Assembly: GCA_963978895.1 (NCBI GenBank)
Contig: OZ022241.1
Location: 17,883,064 to 17,947,063 of the forward strand
Length of the DNA: 64,000 nucleotides
Reading direction: 5' to 3'
From: Erpobdella octoculata
Taxonomy: Eukaryota > Annelida > Clitellata > Hirudinida > Erpobdellidae
Positions 36,717 to 48,658 of the stretch are shown here, in pieces; position 1 is the stretch's first letter, and each line of letters starts with the position of its first letter. Below the pieces are notes generated by a model that saw only the letters and a list, made by a program, of their open reading frames with translations, was not told the DNA's origin and made no database searches. Position numbers and translations under genes: made by a program.

Positions 36717-38685
36717 TAAGGGCGTGTTTTTTTATTCACCGGGTTTATCAACCGCACTCACCAAAGCGTTTTTTAACTCACCAAGTTTTTCGGTGACGCG
36801 TTTTTTTATTCACCCGGTGATCTCCCCGGTTGCAACCAGACTCACCGCGGTTAGAGGCTGGTGAGTCCAGTGAGTGTGGTTGCTACGTCATTGTTTACAT
36901 TTCTTTCGAACAACGAAGCCATTTAAATGATCTTCGCCGAAGTGCGATACGAGAATTTTATAACTCTCAATGAATCTGCTATATTAAAGTATATTATGAT
37001 TGCATACATCAACGAACTCATAAAATTGCAAATTTCAATGACTTTTATAATGAGTTCAGAAATGTTCAACGTCCTTTTCAAAAAATTAAAAATTAATAAA
37101 GAAGTGAAGAATTTTGCTATGTAACTATGTAGTTAAGTAGGAAGAACAATATTTCTGTGTGATTTTTTATATCACTTTGTTTATATACAATATACATACA
37201 TAACTTGTAACAGTATTTTTAATCAATTTAAAAACTGAGTTGATGTACAAGACTAGTTTTTTAGGTCTTTAGTTTGAAATTTAAAATAGTTTGAATTCAG
37301 GTTATTTCAAAATATTTACAGGTACTGTTAATGAGAAAAATAATGACTAGATATATGAATGAGATAGCAGTTCATGAATAAAGAACTGACATGAAAATTA
37401 TTTTAAATTTATTATTTGTTTGTTATTGTTGTTGGTGCAATTTTTGGTTCGTGTTATTTTTTATTGTATTGTAGTAGTATTGCCATATTGGAAAGATTTA
37501 AGTTGTACATATCAGCTTTGTCTTTTATATATAGTTTATGAATTGCTCTATTTATAAATTTATATTATGTGGTCTTGGACATTTAGTTATATTCTACATA
37601 AAAACTTAAACAAAATTTCTGGAGCTTCATTATTTATTATGAAGTGTTACTCATGTCAGACTAACTGAGCAATGCTGTCTTTTTATGGCACCAATTACAT
37701 CCGCTAAACAGTGATTCCCTAAATTTCCTTTTGAAGTTGTGCTTTAAATCAAATTTCTATGTAACAAAACAATGGAAAATTTAATTTATTAATTAATATT
37801 TTAATATCCCAATAACCTGATTTACCACAGCTACTAAAACTCATCTGTGCAGGATTAGAAAAACTAAAACAAACTGTCTATAGACAGTCAAGTATACTTG
37901 ACTGATTGCCTATATTACCCTATATGTATGTAACAGTCAAATCTTTGAGCCAGACAAAAATATTTTTTTTAAATTTAGCCATTGGTTGAACCAATTTGGT
38001 TCCTCTGCACAATGCTAAATCTAGCTGAGGCTTATGTGTTTTTGGTTTATTAGAATCCATGTTGAACCCATCAATTTTTTTATAGATTGAATAGAGTGGT
38101 CTAAAAAATTCCATAAGGCTTTGAGTAACTGAATTGTGATTTTGAATGTCTGAAATTATTAAAGATATATTCTGCATTCTAAAATACAATTTAGATGATT
38201 TTCTTTGAGAGTAACTACAATACTTGCCTTGATAGCCTGTAAACAACTAAACTAAAGCCTATTACATGTTTTTGGGCTTTTGGGTGCTTCGGCTGGCTTT
38301 TTAGTCTAAGACAGTCTAAGAGTCTAAGTGACTCTAAGTCTGTCTAAGTAAGACAGTTTAAATCTTAAGAAGATTTATAGTTCAATTTTATTTTTAACTG
38401 AGTTTAACTCAATTGTAATAAAATATAACATCGATTAATATTGTAAACGTGAGTTTTGTGCATTTTATATATTTTTTAAAATGCATTTCGAGTTTCTAAG
38501 CGTGAATAGCAAATTATCATCGGCGACGTACACATGTCCGGCCGGCGGACAACTTTGTTTTGTAAACAATGTAAGCATCGCAATCACCAAAGCGTTTTTT
38601 TATTAGGCGCTCACCAGACATCAACCAGTGATCAACCGCAAAAATCCCGGTGGATCAGACCGGTGAATAAAAAAACACGCCCTAA
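36717..38685. mobile_element. PIF/Harbinger-type DNA transposon, 1.96 kb
   Basis: Perfect 23-base terminal inverted repeats (gggcgtgtttttttattcac and onwards at 36720-36742; its complement at 38660-38682) are flanked by the 3-base direct repeat TAA (36717-36719 and 38683-38685), the target preference of Harbinger elements. Both ends hold further caccggtgatc-like motifs. Internal frames at 36927-37124 (+) and 37920-38246 (-) do not show a recognisable transposase, so it is either degenerate or non-autonomous. Confidence 0.8.
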
Positions 38686-38689
38686 CAGT

Positions 38690-39990
38690 AGAACACATTT
38701 GGGCTATCAAAATATTAATTGATTTATGAAACTAACAAACTAGTTTTAAGTTCCATATACCTAAATAAGATTTTCCATTGATATACAAAATCTACCCTCT
38801 AAATTAAATCAGAAGCACTTTGGCACTATCATTCAGTTGCTTTCAACAAATTTCTCAGGGTGAGATAAGCAACATCATAAGCTGAATTAAATTGTAGCTT
38901 ATATTTGTAAAGTAATCATTAAATTGATATTTTAATCAATAATTATGCTGTTAATTTAATAATAGTCGCCCATAATACTTAAAATTGGTTCATATAATGA
39001 TTATATGAACCATATATAATTAAATTGCAAGTAGATTGTAAATAATATAATTATAACACAGGTTGTTCAATACTTTGGTATTTGGTATGTCTCTAAAATT
39101 TGAATGTTATTAAAATTCCATCATTATAGTTGTGAAATCTGTAAATGATTCTAGGTACAACTTCCTAAATAAAAGCAAAGATCTGGTGTTTAAAAACTGC
39201 ATTCCAAACTCATTTTTCAATTAACAAACATTTTGTTTAATAGAATTTTTCAGATATAAGAATCACATTTTAATTTCTTAAGAAACAGATTAATTTTCAA
39301 CTAGTTTAAGTTTAATTACATACATCACTTTATTACAGTGAATGTCCTGATGAATTTGTATTGATTTGACTAATAATTAGGAATAATTATCACAACAAGG
39401 AATACAATTTGTACAATTGAAAGTATGGATTGAGATATTCCTAATAAAAAAAACAGATACGTTGTACTTGAGAAAAGCTCAATGAAAATAACACTACGAA
39501 GTAAGTAAACTAAAGTACTATTACCAAGCAATGACAGTGTGGCATGTGATAGCGGCGATATTAGGTGCAAGATCGTTTAACCCAGAGGTTTAAATTAAAA
39601 ATGTCAAAAAGCAAATAAACAGCAAACTAAACTAAACTCAATGAGTTCACGTACAAAAATAAATCTATTTCCTTTGAAAAAAAAATGAAATAAATCATTA
39701 CGACACAAACGAACTGACTCTCTTCAATAGAAAATAGGGTATGGCAACTTAATAACCCATATATAAAATGAATGAGCATACTATTTATTTACGTTTTGCA
39801 GCAAAACTTTTGCTTTAATAAACACAACAAAATTACAGTGCATAACTGTGGCATTATAAAAAGTGTAATTACTTACTAAATGTTAAACTCGCCCAACTCC
39901 AAAAACAACCGAACGTCTTACAGTTCAATACTTAAACTTAGACTTAAACTTTCTGGAGACGTACGTAACATAAAAGACATTACCAATTAA
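38690..39990. other. Spacer, no gene seen
   Basis: AT-rich, with a small palindrome at about 38990-39020 (ttggttcatataatgattat...gaaccat). No exon recognised. Confidence 0.4.
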
Positions 39991-40009
39991 ATTTGAATAA
40001 AAAGATTAC

Positions 40010-40240
40010 CGAGATCCAGCGACCCTGAGCCGACTCGGAGTTAGTCATAAGCATAAGAAGCTTCACTCACTCCCGAACCACTCATTTCCCGCTACCACTC
40101 TCTTCTCGCGATCTCTCTCCTTATCTTTCTCACCTTTTCTTTTGCTCATTCATACTAATTCCTAAGGCACTCTCTCTCTCTCTTCTCCCGCTTAGTCTAC
40201 AGCGCAGACACAATGAGCCTGCACAGAGGCTATACAAAAC
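40010..40240 (-). promoter_or_regulatory. Possible promoter and untranslated leader exon of the adhesion gene
   Basis: On the minus strand a GA-rich run (gagagagagagtgcc, gagaagagagtgg) is followed by GC-richer sequence, aactccgagtcggctcaggg, ending in a donor ctcg/gtaatc at 40010. The base composition contrasts with the surroundings, as at many invertebrate promoters. The adhesion gene lies downstream on this strand and lacks a start, so this could be its leader. This is inference only. Confidence 0.25.
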
Positions 40241-41121
40241 AACAATAATAATAATAATAAATAAAATCTCGAAACCATTGGTGGGAGAAAGAGGGGGGCT
40301 GCCAAAATGTCAGAAAATGAAGATCATGCATATTCATTAGTCATTCATTTGCATTATTGCTCTCTCACTTTTTGATAGTGTAGGTGTGTCTAGACTGTAA
40401 TAGTTTAAATATTTCAATTTTGTTGAATTAGCTAAACTTTCTGTGAACTGCATTATGGATCAGTTACATAAACGGCAATTACTAGGTATCCGTTAATAAA
40501 AGTAATAGAGTCAGAGCCAACATAACACATATAACTTAAGAAGTAACATCGAATAAATAATATAAAATGAATGTTGATGACGGCGATATGATTTAACGTA
40601 ATTTCCAAATAAACGCTATTTATTATAAATGTCATCAAAGAACGAAGGCGTTTCACAATCAACACGTCGCTAACAAATCGAACTAACTTCGGCCGATTTA
40701 ACACCGACAGATGCATGCCAGATTCGATTCAAATGCTTACTACAAGTGTATTGTGTGCGCGCGTGTGTGTGTGCGTGGGTTTCTGAAGATCAGCGGTCGA
40801 TGTGTCGTGGGGTTTTTTTTTATAGAAAAATACCTGTTTTTGGGATTATTGTATTTACCAGTTTTAGACAAACAATTTCCCAGCTTTTTATGCGTATGAC
40901 TAACACTGCGTCAGCCGAGGTTAGCTGGATTTTCTATGAGTAAAAAAAGCAACATTCATTCGTTTTAATCATGCATTGCGAGAAGAATATTTTTTCACAT
41001 ATGAAGGGTTTTAATAAAAAATACATTCTATAACTCATAAATATCACATCCAAAGCATCAATAAATGTGTTTATAAAATAAACAGTAGTTAAGACAGATG
41101 CGGACATTTAATTTTTTTAAT
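40241..41121. other. Spacer, no gene seen
   Basis: Mixed sequence with a GT-rich run at about 40745-40775 (gtgcgcgcgtgtgtgtg). No supported exon. Confidence 0.4.
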
Positions 41122-42075
41122 TCACTGAAAACCTTCAATGTTGATAACATGTCGAACTACCAACTCGAAATAATTTGATTGGTCGATGCCAGATAACTTC
41201 CCTCCGGGGAAGAACGGGTCTGTTTGTTCATCAACAACATCAAATCGAAACAGAAATAAATTAGACGTGAATTCTAATGTTCTACAGGAATGTTCATGTA
41301 TATTATTGTATATTGATTTGATTCCCCATACAGTTAGCATGACGCCAACAAACCGCTAATAATTAGAATTATATAACATTTATTTCATCAATTATATGAA
41401 TAAGCGGATCAGCGAGCATGTGATAATTGCTCTTTATGCAATTTGGATTTTTATGTAATTGTTATTAACACTTTCTTTTTTTGAAAACATCTCACTTTGA
41501 TCATTTTAGGTGATTAAATAATATCAATAAAATGATAAATATCAATCGTCACCACCCCGTCTTGAAAATGCAAAATATTACGACTTAACTTCATTGAATA
41601 AATAAAAACCTCACAAGAGCCATATGGCATGTACATGTTGTATACAACCTAACCTAATCACTTTTAAATAAAAGAAATAAAGCAAACAGTATGCCTTATA
41701 GTTTATAATTAAAAGCACTGTTCCTGTAAGAAATTGAAAATGTGTACATTTGTATTTACGAGGTAAAAAAACATGCCGTTTTTAAATAGCGATATATTTT
41801 TAACTTAAACTTACGTTATTGACATTTTAAAGAACTATTAGATAAAATAAAACCAATAAACGTAATAAAACGACCTTTAATGGATGGAATTTAAGACAAT
41901 TAAGTGGACCGGTCGACAGAAGGTCTGGTCTGGTATGTATTATCCCGATAATAGCAACAGCATGACAAGTTAGATAAATAGTAAATAACGTCCAGATTAA
42001 AACCTTTTCAAAAAACAATAATTCCCAAAATCGTTTTTGAACCGAAACTCCCTCGTGGTATTCGATAGCTACGAA
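41122..42075 (-). CDS. Last two exons of an unidentified multi-pass membrane protein
   Basis: Exon 42075-41875 (67 codons, phase 0 at both ends) encodes EYHEGVSVQKRFWELLFFEK and a hydrophobic span VLIWTLFTIYLTCHAVAIIG. Exon 41355-41122 (78 codons with TGA) begins with a second span RFVGVMLTVWGI and continues with FLFRFDVVDEQTDPFFPGGK to NIEGFQ. Acceptors gaattgcag and attattag and donor gtcgtt fit. Composition and clean frames in AT-rich sequence argue for a real gene. I do not recognise the family. Upstream exons lie to the right, possibly beyond the Helitron-like cluster, and another exon could fall between these two. Confidence 0.5.
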
Positions 42076-42490
42076 CTGCAATTCCGTTTTACCTTTACTG
42101 GGCTGTCACCTGGCGGACCAAGTATCAAATATTTGAATAATAATAAATGTTGTAGCGCTAAATAAGAGATTTAAAATATTTTTTTACATTTGTATAGTCA
42201 AAACTTCAGTTTTTTGTGGAAGTTTTGTTCTACAAATAAAAAAACCTATTTAAAATAAAAGAAACCATAAAAAATTTGATTATTTGGTTTTAGTACCACA
42301 GGAACACTTAATTATCATAAGATTTGTTTTATTTATATTTATATAAGCAATAAGCTTTAATTATAATAACTTGTATGTTGATTGAAGTCAGAAGACTCAG
42401 AAGCACATGTAGAAGATGATAACAAGAAAACCGTTAAAAACTTAGTTTTTTAAAAATCCTTTATTATTTTGTGTTTTGTCGACTAAAAAT
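42076..42490. other. Upstream intron or spacer of the membrane-protein gene
   Basis: No coding feature recognised. Confidence 0.4.
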
Positions 42491-42906
42491 GTTTTGCGAG
42501 CGGGAACTATATTTATATATACTCGGGGGTGAGTAATAAAAGTCAAAATCAGTAATTGCGTAATAAAATTCAAATGTAGGTTACGTAACAACGTTTGAAA
42601 GCTTCAAGCAAGATTTAGCCAAATCTATTTTATGTTTTATGGGCTAAAAGAACGGGAATGAGAGAGCAAGCATGAGCGAGAACGGGAGAGCAAGCGGGAG
42701 CGGGAACGGGAAAGCGACCGGGAACGGGAGAGCAAACGGGAGCGGAAAAGCGACCGGAAGCGGGAAAGCGGCCAGGAACGGAAAAGCGACCGAGAACGGG
42801 AAGCAAACAGGAGCGGGAAAGCAACCGGAAAAGGAAACCTGAGCGAGAGAGACAAACACTAGAAAAACCTCTAAAAATCCCGGGCAACGCCGGGCATTCC
42901 GCTAGT
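42491..42906 (+). mobile_element. Helitron-like element with minisatellite, plus orientation
   Basis: gcgagcgggaacta at 42496 is the shared internal sequence also seen at 23410 and 44190. From 42650 it becomes a run of 18-base gcgaccgggaacgggaa-type units, then gagagacaaacactagaaaa, the hairpin cccgggcaacgccggg and CTAG-T at 42902-42906, a Helitron-type 3' end. Confidence 0.6.
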
Positions 42907-43148
42907 TTCTAAATAAAAATGCAATGCATAATTTTTTATGGTCTTTAAATGTTTTCCTTATAATTTTAGTCCTATTTTCTTTTAAACAATCCGCAGTTGA
43001 AAGTTTAAAATCACGAGTTTGTTTTGATCGGAGAAAAGTAAATTTTCACAACAGTTGAGTTTCTTTAATTAAAAATTAGATAAATATTTTTTGCGGAAAA
43101 TTAATTTTGCATTGTATAAACGTATGTCTAAGGCTTATTTTATTACAT
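42907..43148. other. Short spacer between Helitron-like elements
   Basis: AT-rich, no feature recognised. Confidence 0.4.
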
Positions 43149-43369
43149 ACTAGCGGGGTTACCCGGCGTTGCCCGGGGTTTTTAGAGGTTTTTCTAATGT
43201 TTGTCTCTCTAGCTCCCGTTCCCTTCTCCACTTTCCCGTTTTCGTAGCGTTCCCGGTCGCTTTTCCGCTCTCGGTCGTTTTCCAGCTCCCGGTCGCTTTC
43301 CCGCTCAGAAGTTCTGTTATCGATTTTCTCTCTTGCTCGCGTTTCCTTCCAAGCTTGCTCTCCCGATTC

Positions 43370-43680
43370 CAGTCGCTTTCCGCGTTCCCGGTCGCTTTCC
43401 GCGTTCCCGGTCGCTTTCCCGTTCCCGGTCGCTTTCCCGTTCCCGGTCGCTTTCCCGTTCCCGGTGGCTTTTCCGTTCCCGGTCGCTTTCCCGTTCCCGG
43501 TCGCTTTCCCGTTCCCGGTCGCTTTCCCGTTCCCGGTCGCTTTCCCGTTCCCGGTCGCTTTCCCGTTCCCGGTCGCTTTCCCGTTCCCGGTCGCTTTCCC
43601 GTTCCCGCTTGCTCTCCCGTTCCCGGTCATGCTTGCTCTCCCATTCCCGGTCACGGTTGCTCTCCCGTTCACGCTCATTT
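43370..43680. repeat. 18-bp minisatellite cggtcgctttcccgttcc
   Basis: About fifteen head-to-tail units with few changes. All long frames across it are repeat artefacts (Arg/Ser, Pro/Phe or Gly/Lys repeats). Confidence 0.95.
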
Positions 43681-43789
43681 TTTCTTTTTAATTCTTTCAT
43701 AACTTCTGTTAGCCTATAAAACGTAAAGTAGATTTGCTAAGACTATATATATATATATATATGAATGTTTGTGGGTTAGTTTGTCTATT

Positions 43790-44093
43790 ATAGAAACGGG
43801 AAAGCGACCCGGAACGGACAGCGAGCGGGAACAAAAAAGCAAGCGTGAGCGGGAATGGGAGAGCAAACGTGAGCGGGAAAGCGACCGGGAGTGGTAAAGC
43901 GACCGGGAGCGGGAAAGCGACCGGGAGCGGGAAAGCGACCGGGAGCGGGAAAGCGACCGGGAGCGGGAAAACGACCGAAAACGGGAAAGCGAACGGGAGT
44001 GGGAAAGCAGGTGGGAAAGGAAACGGGAGAGAAAGAGACAAACATTAGAAAAACCTCTAAAAAACCCGGGCAACGCCGGGTATCTCCGCTAGT
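43790..44093 (+). mobile_element. Nested Helitron-like copy inside a TATG array
   Basis: 18-base gcgaccgggagcgggaaa units, gagaaagagacaaacatta, hairpin cccgggcaacgccggg and CTAG-T at 44089-44093. Immediately after it the acatacataaacac microsatellite of the minus-strand element resumes, showing insertion into that array. Confidence 0.6.
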
Positions 44094-44449
44094 ACATACA
44101 TAAACACACACACAGACACACATACATGCACATACACATACATACATACACACATACATACGCACATACATATATATATAGTTCCCGCTCGCTCACCCGC
44201 TCCGCTCCGCTCATTTTGTGACGGATTTCAAATTTTTTTTTTTATTTGACTTTCCCCTTGACACTCAAGGTTGTGTGAAAATTTCATTACGATCGGATGA
44301 ATGGTGTAGCAATGCCTAAAGGACATTAACATACATAAATACAAACATTCATTTTTATATATATAGATTTGAATTCTCAAGCAACATTTATTGATGAGAT
44401 ATCGCCATTTATAGTATGCTCCATGTCATGGGGGCTCTTTTATCCTTAC

Positions 44450-45377
44450 CGATATAGGGTACGTTGATCTGTAGATCAATCTGCCCCTTGTCTTTAGATA
44501 CTAAATGTACGCATTCTCCTGGCATTGGAGGCTTAGTGTAGTCCTATAATTTGATATTTTCTATTATTGTTATTGCAAAAACGCAATTAGTTTTCTTCGT
44601 AGGGTTGGTTTGGTTTCACAATGGTTAGACATTGTCAGCGAAAGACAGAGCGAGGTACAACACCGGTTAAAGTAATGAGAATAGCAATGTCAAACCTCAG
44701 TTAACAGCGAAAGAAAGCCCTGTTCTGGACTATGACTGTTCTGTGTTGAAAATTAATGAATATGTTGTGGTTAGATATAAAACAAGAAAGAAAGTTATTC
44801 ACTACATCGGACAAATAATGTCAGAAGATGGTGAATTATTAATAAAGTTCCTGAAAAGGGAGAGGACGTCATAATTTAATTTTATTTGTGCAAATGATGA
44901 ATTATTCTAATTTGAAAAAGATGACAATGTTTGTAGACTTCCAGACCCAATTCAGGATGGCGGGACTGCTCGAGCAAGTCGTCACTTAGTCTTTCCATTT
45001 GATTTATCCATTTTTCCTAACCTGTGTTGAATTTATACAACTTAAATGATTAATATTATTAATAAAAACTAGTATACCTGTTTTCATGTGTTTTTTGAGA
45101 GAACTGGATGTGGGATCGTATTGAATTATACCTAGGATCAATGTGCCCCATGGGGGGAATCATAGTGCCCCGTATGTGGGGCACTTTGATCTCTTTTAGG
45201 GCTTGCACCAAAATTCAATTTAACAATAGTTCTCTTACATTATAAAATGTCAAACTGAATTGAATACAAGGAGGAGATGTTCCTCTATGTAATTAAAAAA
45301 AGAAGTAGATTTTTTGAACGGCTTGACTGTTATCGCCAAAAAACCTCAAAAGAGATCAAATATCCCCCATCTCCCTT
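44450..45377 (+). mobile_element. DNA transposon relic with GGGGCA/TTGATC motifs
   Basis: The ends hold repeated ctgcccc, gtgcccc, gggcactttgatct and gagatcaaatatccccc motifs (44450-44515 and 45120-45377). Between them (44735-45020) a plus-strand frame with two breaks reads INEYVVVRYKTRKKVIHYIG, LIKFLKRE and PIQDGGTARASRHLVFPF. I recall that segment as the C-terminal companion domain in some invertebrate transposon proteins. It is degenerate and the superfamily is not assigned. Confidence 0.45.
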
Positions 45378-45820
45378 ACTAGCGGGTACCCGGCGTTGCC
45401 CAGGGATTTTATAGGTTTTTCTATCGTTTTTCTCTCTCTCACCCTACCTATAAAAAGAAGCGCTCAAACCTCTGAAGCTTCAACTTTACACTTCTCAGGC
45501 CATTTTTGTAGCTCCATTTATATCTTTTAGGGGCCAAGAACTACGTCAGGAGCTTCCCACGTCTCCCCCAATTGACGTCCTTGTTTTAACGGTGTTGAGA
45601 AGGAAGCAAATCTGCTAATGATTTTGTTCACTAGTTGTTTTGTGTAACAAGTACATATTATCGTTACTGCCTGTTTTTGTGGCAGAAAACTTCGTTGTTT
45701 TAAATTACGGTTATTCATGATTATGTTCAACTTATTTGATTGAACAGCCCTACTTTACATCGTTTTTTTCACGCATTATGGTGTTTTATTCAACAAACTA
45801 ATTAACTAAATAAATCGTAA
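45378..45820 (-). mobile_element. Fragments of Helitron-like and hAT-like ends
   Basis: actagcgggtacccggcgttgccc at 45378 is a minus-strand Helitron-like terminus with a weakened hairpin. A segment at 45470-45590 (agctccatttatatctttta, cccccaattgacgtccttg) matches a stretch at about 61310-61425, so it is another dispersed element. Confidence 0.45.
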
Positions 45821-47310
45821 TAGTCAGTTCGTTGGATAAAAGTCTTCTTGAACGATGGAAAAAACGTTGCAAACGATTTAAGATATAATAAAGTTAGATA
45901 ATATAGTTCTTAACCCGAATCTGCCGTTAACAGCTTGTAAAAACATTATTTGAATAAGACCAGAGCGACTTTTGATAGCCTACGATAGTTGAGCGATAAA
46001 TTAAGATCTGTGGATAATTGCAAATATTTTCCGCGAGAAATAATGCTTGTACAGATTTTAACTGTTTCATATGAAGGTAAAACGGATGATGAGCGACATG
46101 TGAGCTGTAAGTGTAATCCCCATAACGTCATAGCAACTTACAGTCAGCAGACTTACATTATCAGAAATTTTTTATTTTGTTAAGCCTTCTGGTGTTCGTG
46201 CGAATGTTAATGATGGAGTCACTGTGATATAGCAAATGAAGTTGGCATGCAGATTGGTAAGGAAATTAGAAGACCAGGATTATTGTGATATTATGATAGC
46301 AAAAACCAAAATTGTAAACAAATTTGGCAAGTTCAGCGTGTCTTCTGATCTTCTGTTGGCAATGTCAAAAGAGATGTTGATGACAGTAAACTTTTTCATC
46401 GATTGTCATAACAGGTTATAGTCAACAGAAAATTACATTATCAGAAATTTTTAATTTTGAGCTGACAGTATACCTGACCTCATTGTTGAAAGTGGGACTA
46501 ATGATAAAAGCAAACAAACCTACACTTTTTGATGGTTATTTTAAGGGGTTAGTGCCTGTTGTAGAGCTACAAGACAGTGCTCATGTAATAGGATTAGGTG
46601 GTGGTTGTTTTTATACATTTGGTGGTTGCGACACAACATCGACAATTTTTCGTTATGGGAGGGGCAAATTATTTACACAAATAGATCAAAATAAAAGCAT
46701 TATTACCAAGTATTTTGAAATTCTCTAGAATCATGCATCAAGAAAACCCGAAGTGTGTAGTGCTGACAAGGCATTGGTGGTAACATCATATGGTGGGAAG
46801 GTGAACGATAAAATAGGTTTCATGCGCTACATGGCTGATTCAAGGATGGTCGCTTTGTCAGGAGGTAGTTTTGTGGCAGAAAAGCTGCCCCTTACTGCAG
46901 GTGCAGCTAAACTGCATGCCTTGTGTGAGCAATCTCAGGCAGTTGTTTTGGGATCATTAGGGAAAATTACGTTGTTACTCACAGAATGTGGGTGGTGCTT
47001 AAAAGATAAAGCTTTGTTGCCAATTCCCATGCGACAGCAGCCGGGTCCACCTTACCTGATGAAAGTTATTTATTGCAATTGTATAAGTGATAAAAAACCT
47101 GCAGTACGCAATTGTGCACATGTAGGAAAAATAATTTGAAGTGTAATATAATAGTAATATTGAAATCGTCATTGCACATCATAACGAGAGTGAAAATGAA
47201 TCAGACTGTGGAGATGCAAATTTAAAAGTGCTTCTTGACGTTATATGGGATGAAAATTTAGAATGGGTAGCTGAAGAGGAGGTTGTAGAGTCAGGGTCTG
47301 ATTTCATTTT
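45821..47310 (+). pseudogene. FEN1/PIN-like transposon-associated gene relic, copy 2
   Basis: Plus-strand, homologous at DNA level to 14863-16200 in reverse. It opens with SLLERWKK (45845) and has LKVGLMIKANKPTLFDGYF (46480) and SAHVIGLGGG. It then jumps to GGCDTTSTIFRYGRGKL (46620), EKLPLTAGAAKLHALCEQ (46880) and TECGWCLKDKALLPIP (46985), and ends in a Cys-containing, acidic tail. The middle part with VFDG and EDTD, present in copy 1, is deleted here. A ~40-base piece (acattatcagaaattttt) is duplicated at 46150 and 46440. Several stops; inactive. Confidence 0.65.
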
Positions 47311-48658
47311 GACCCTGCACAACACAGTACCGTTTCCGACATTGCTCATAAAAATTTCTAAACGTTTGAAAAATTTAATATTTTTCATCATCTTTCTCAA
47401 GGGTTCCGCAGTTGTTTTTTTCATTTACTGTTTAGTTTGTGCTTGGTTCTTTAATAAAAAACATCGCTTAAGTGAGCTCAATGTTTATGACCTTGACTTT
47501 TGATCCAATGACCTTGGATTACATATTTTTTATGCATCCTGTGCGACATCACAGCCCATCGAAATGCTACTTCATCATTATTTTGCTTATTCCAACGATA
47601 ACGATAATGATGAAAGATTATGTGATGACCTTGATTTTCGATCTGACAAAGTCAAATTGCGTAAATGACTCGTTAAACAACAAATATCAACCATTAATCA
47701 TGTTTTACACCAACATATCTTCTCAGGTGCTTCATTTTCATCCCCAGTGATTTTAACTAGATTGGCCTTGACATTTTCTACTGCCATGGTCACACCGATA
47801 GTTTCTCAGGTCTGTTAACGGTGACGCCATATAGTACTATAAATTCTGTATCCAACGATATATAATACATGCTTGCAACATATTTTTCCGCCTTTAACTA
47901 GTTCTGTCTTACGATAATCAAAACAGAATCAAACAACTAAGCCGTAGTTTTTTATTTATTTCAAATGTTTCTTTTAAAACGAATCTTTTTTGAATTTTTA
48001 TATGCAAACATTTGTTTAATTGTATTTTATTTGTTTTTGTTTTAAAACATGAATAAATAATATTTTAATTAGAAAAAATTTCAGAAAATGTTCAAACTTT
48101 TATAGATTGCATTGTCAATGTCAAGCCTATATTTCAAACTTCAGCTCGATTGGATGGCGGGAAGTTAGTTAATTTTCACTTTCAATGTTTGAAAACATTC
48201 AAGCAAGCAAGCTAGACCGGAGGTGAAGTTAATATCAGGAAATTAAAAACATTGTATTATGAAATTAATTAAAACATATCAATTTATTACTGAATTAAAA
48301 CAGCAAATAACATTTTAAATATAACTTACGGAAAAAATACCTGCATTTCTGACGAAGTCTTGAAACAGAGAATGACGAAAACGATAAGAAGTATCAAATT
48401 AAGAATAGCAACGATCCAAAACAATATTGCTAAAAAAAAAGCTTGAACAGCCTGATGCAGTGCTCCAACTGTCTCCAACAATTATCAATAAATGATGAAC
48501 GGAGATTAAAGCGAAGTTGCCAAAGTAGTCAGGCGATGTTCCTGTCTTCTTGTCTTTATTGAGACATCTTTAAGCGTAGTTGATTTTTTTTACAAAAGCA
48601 GAAGCAGAGAAAGATTGTTCACAGGTATGCTGAGCAGACAGGTAGTCAGGACTAGTGG
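47311..48658. other. Spacer with a dispersed repeat
   Basis: No gene seen. 48130-48235 holds copy 2 of the agctcgattggatg repeat found at 7186-7290. A short stretch near 48340-48430 resembles a diverged part of the chitin synthase region around 7000-7080 on the opposite strand, but no open frame was followed. Confidence 0.4.
48130..48235 (+). repeat. Dispersed AGCTCGATTGGATG repeat, copy 2
   Basis: cagctcgattggatggcggg, ttttcactttcaatgtttg, aacattcaagcaagcaag and gaccggaggtgaagtt follow in the same order as in the copy within the chitin synthase intron. Confidence 0.6.

Larger units (their letters stand above)
43149..44345 (-). mobile_element. Helitron-like element, minus orientation, split by a nested copy
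   Basis: On the minus strand the 5' part (44345-44180) matches 23273-23425. A TATG-type array follows, then, beyond an inserted plus-strand copy, an 18-base minisatellite (43370-43680), gagagacaaacatta, the hairpin ccccgggcaacgccggg and CTAG-T at 43153-43149. The hairpin plus CTRR-T terminus is what Helitrons and their short HINE-like derivatives show. Confidence 0.6.

Noticed and set aside
42630..44171. Long open frames rich in Arg-Ser, Pro-Phe or Gly-Lys repeats on both strands
   Set aside because: They are translations of the 18-bp minisatellite, whose length is a multiple of three and so leaves all six frames open. There is no start context or splice support.
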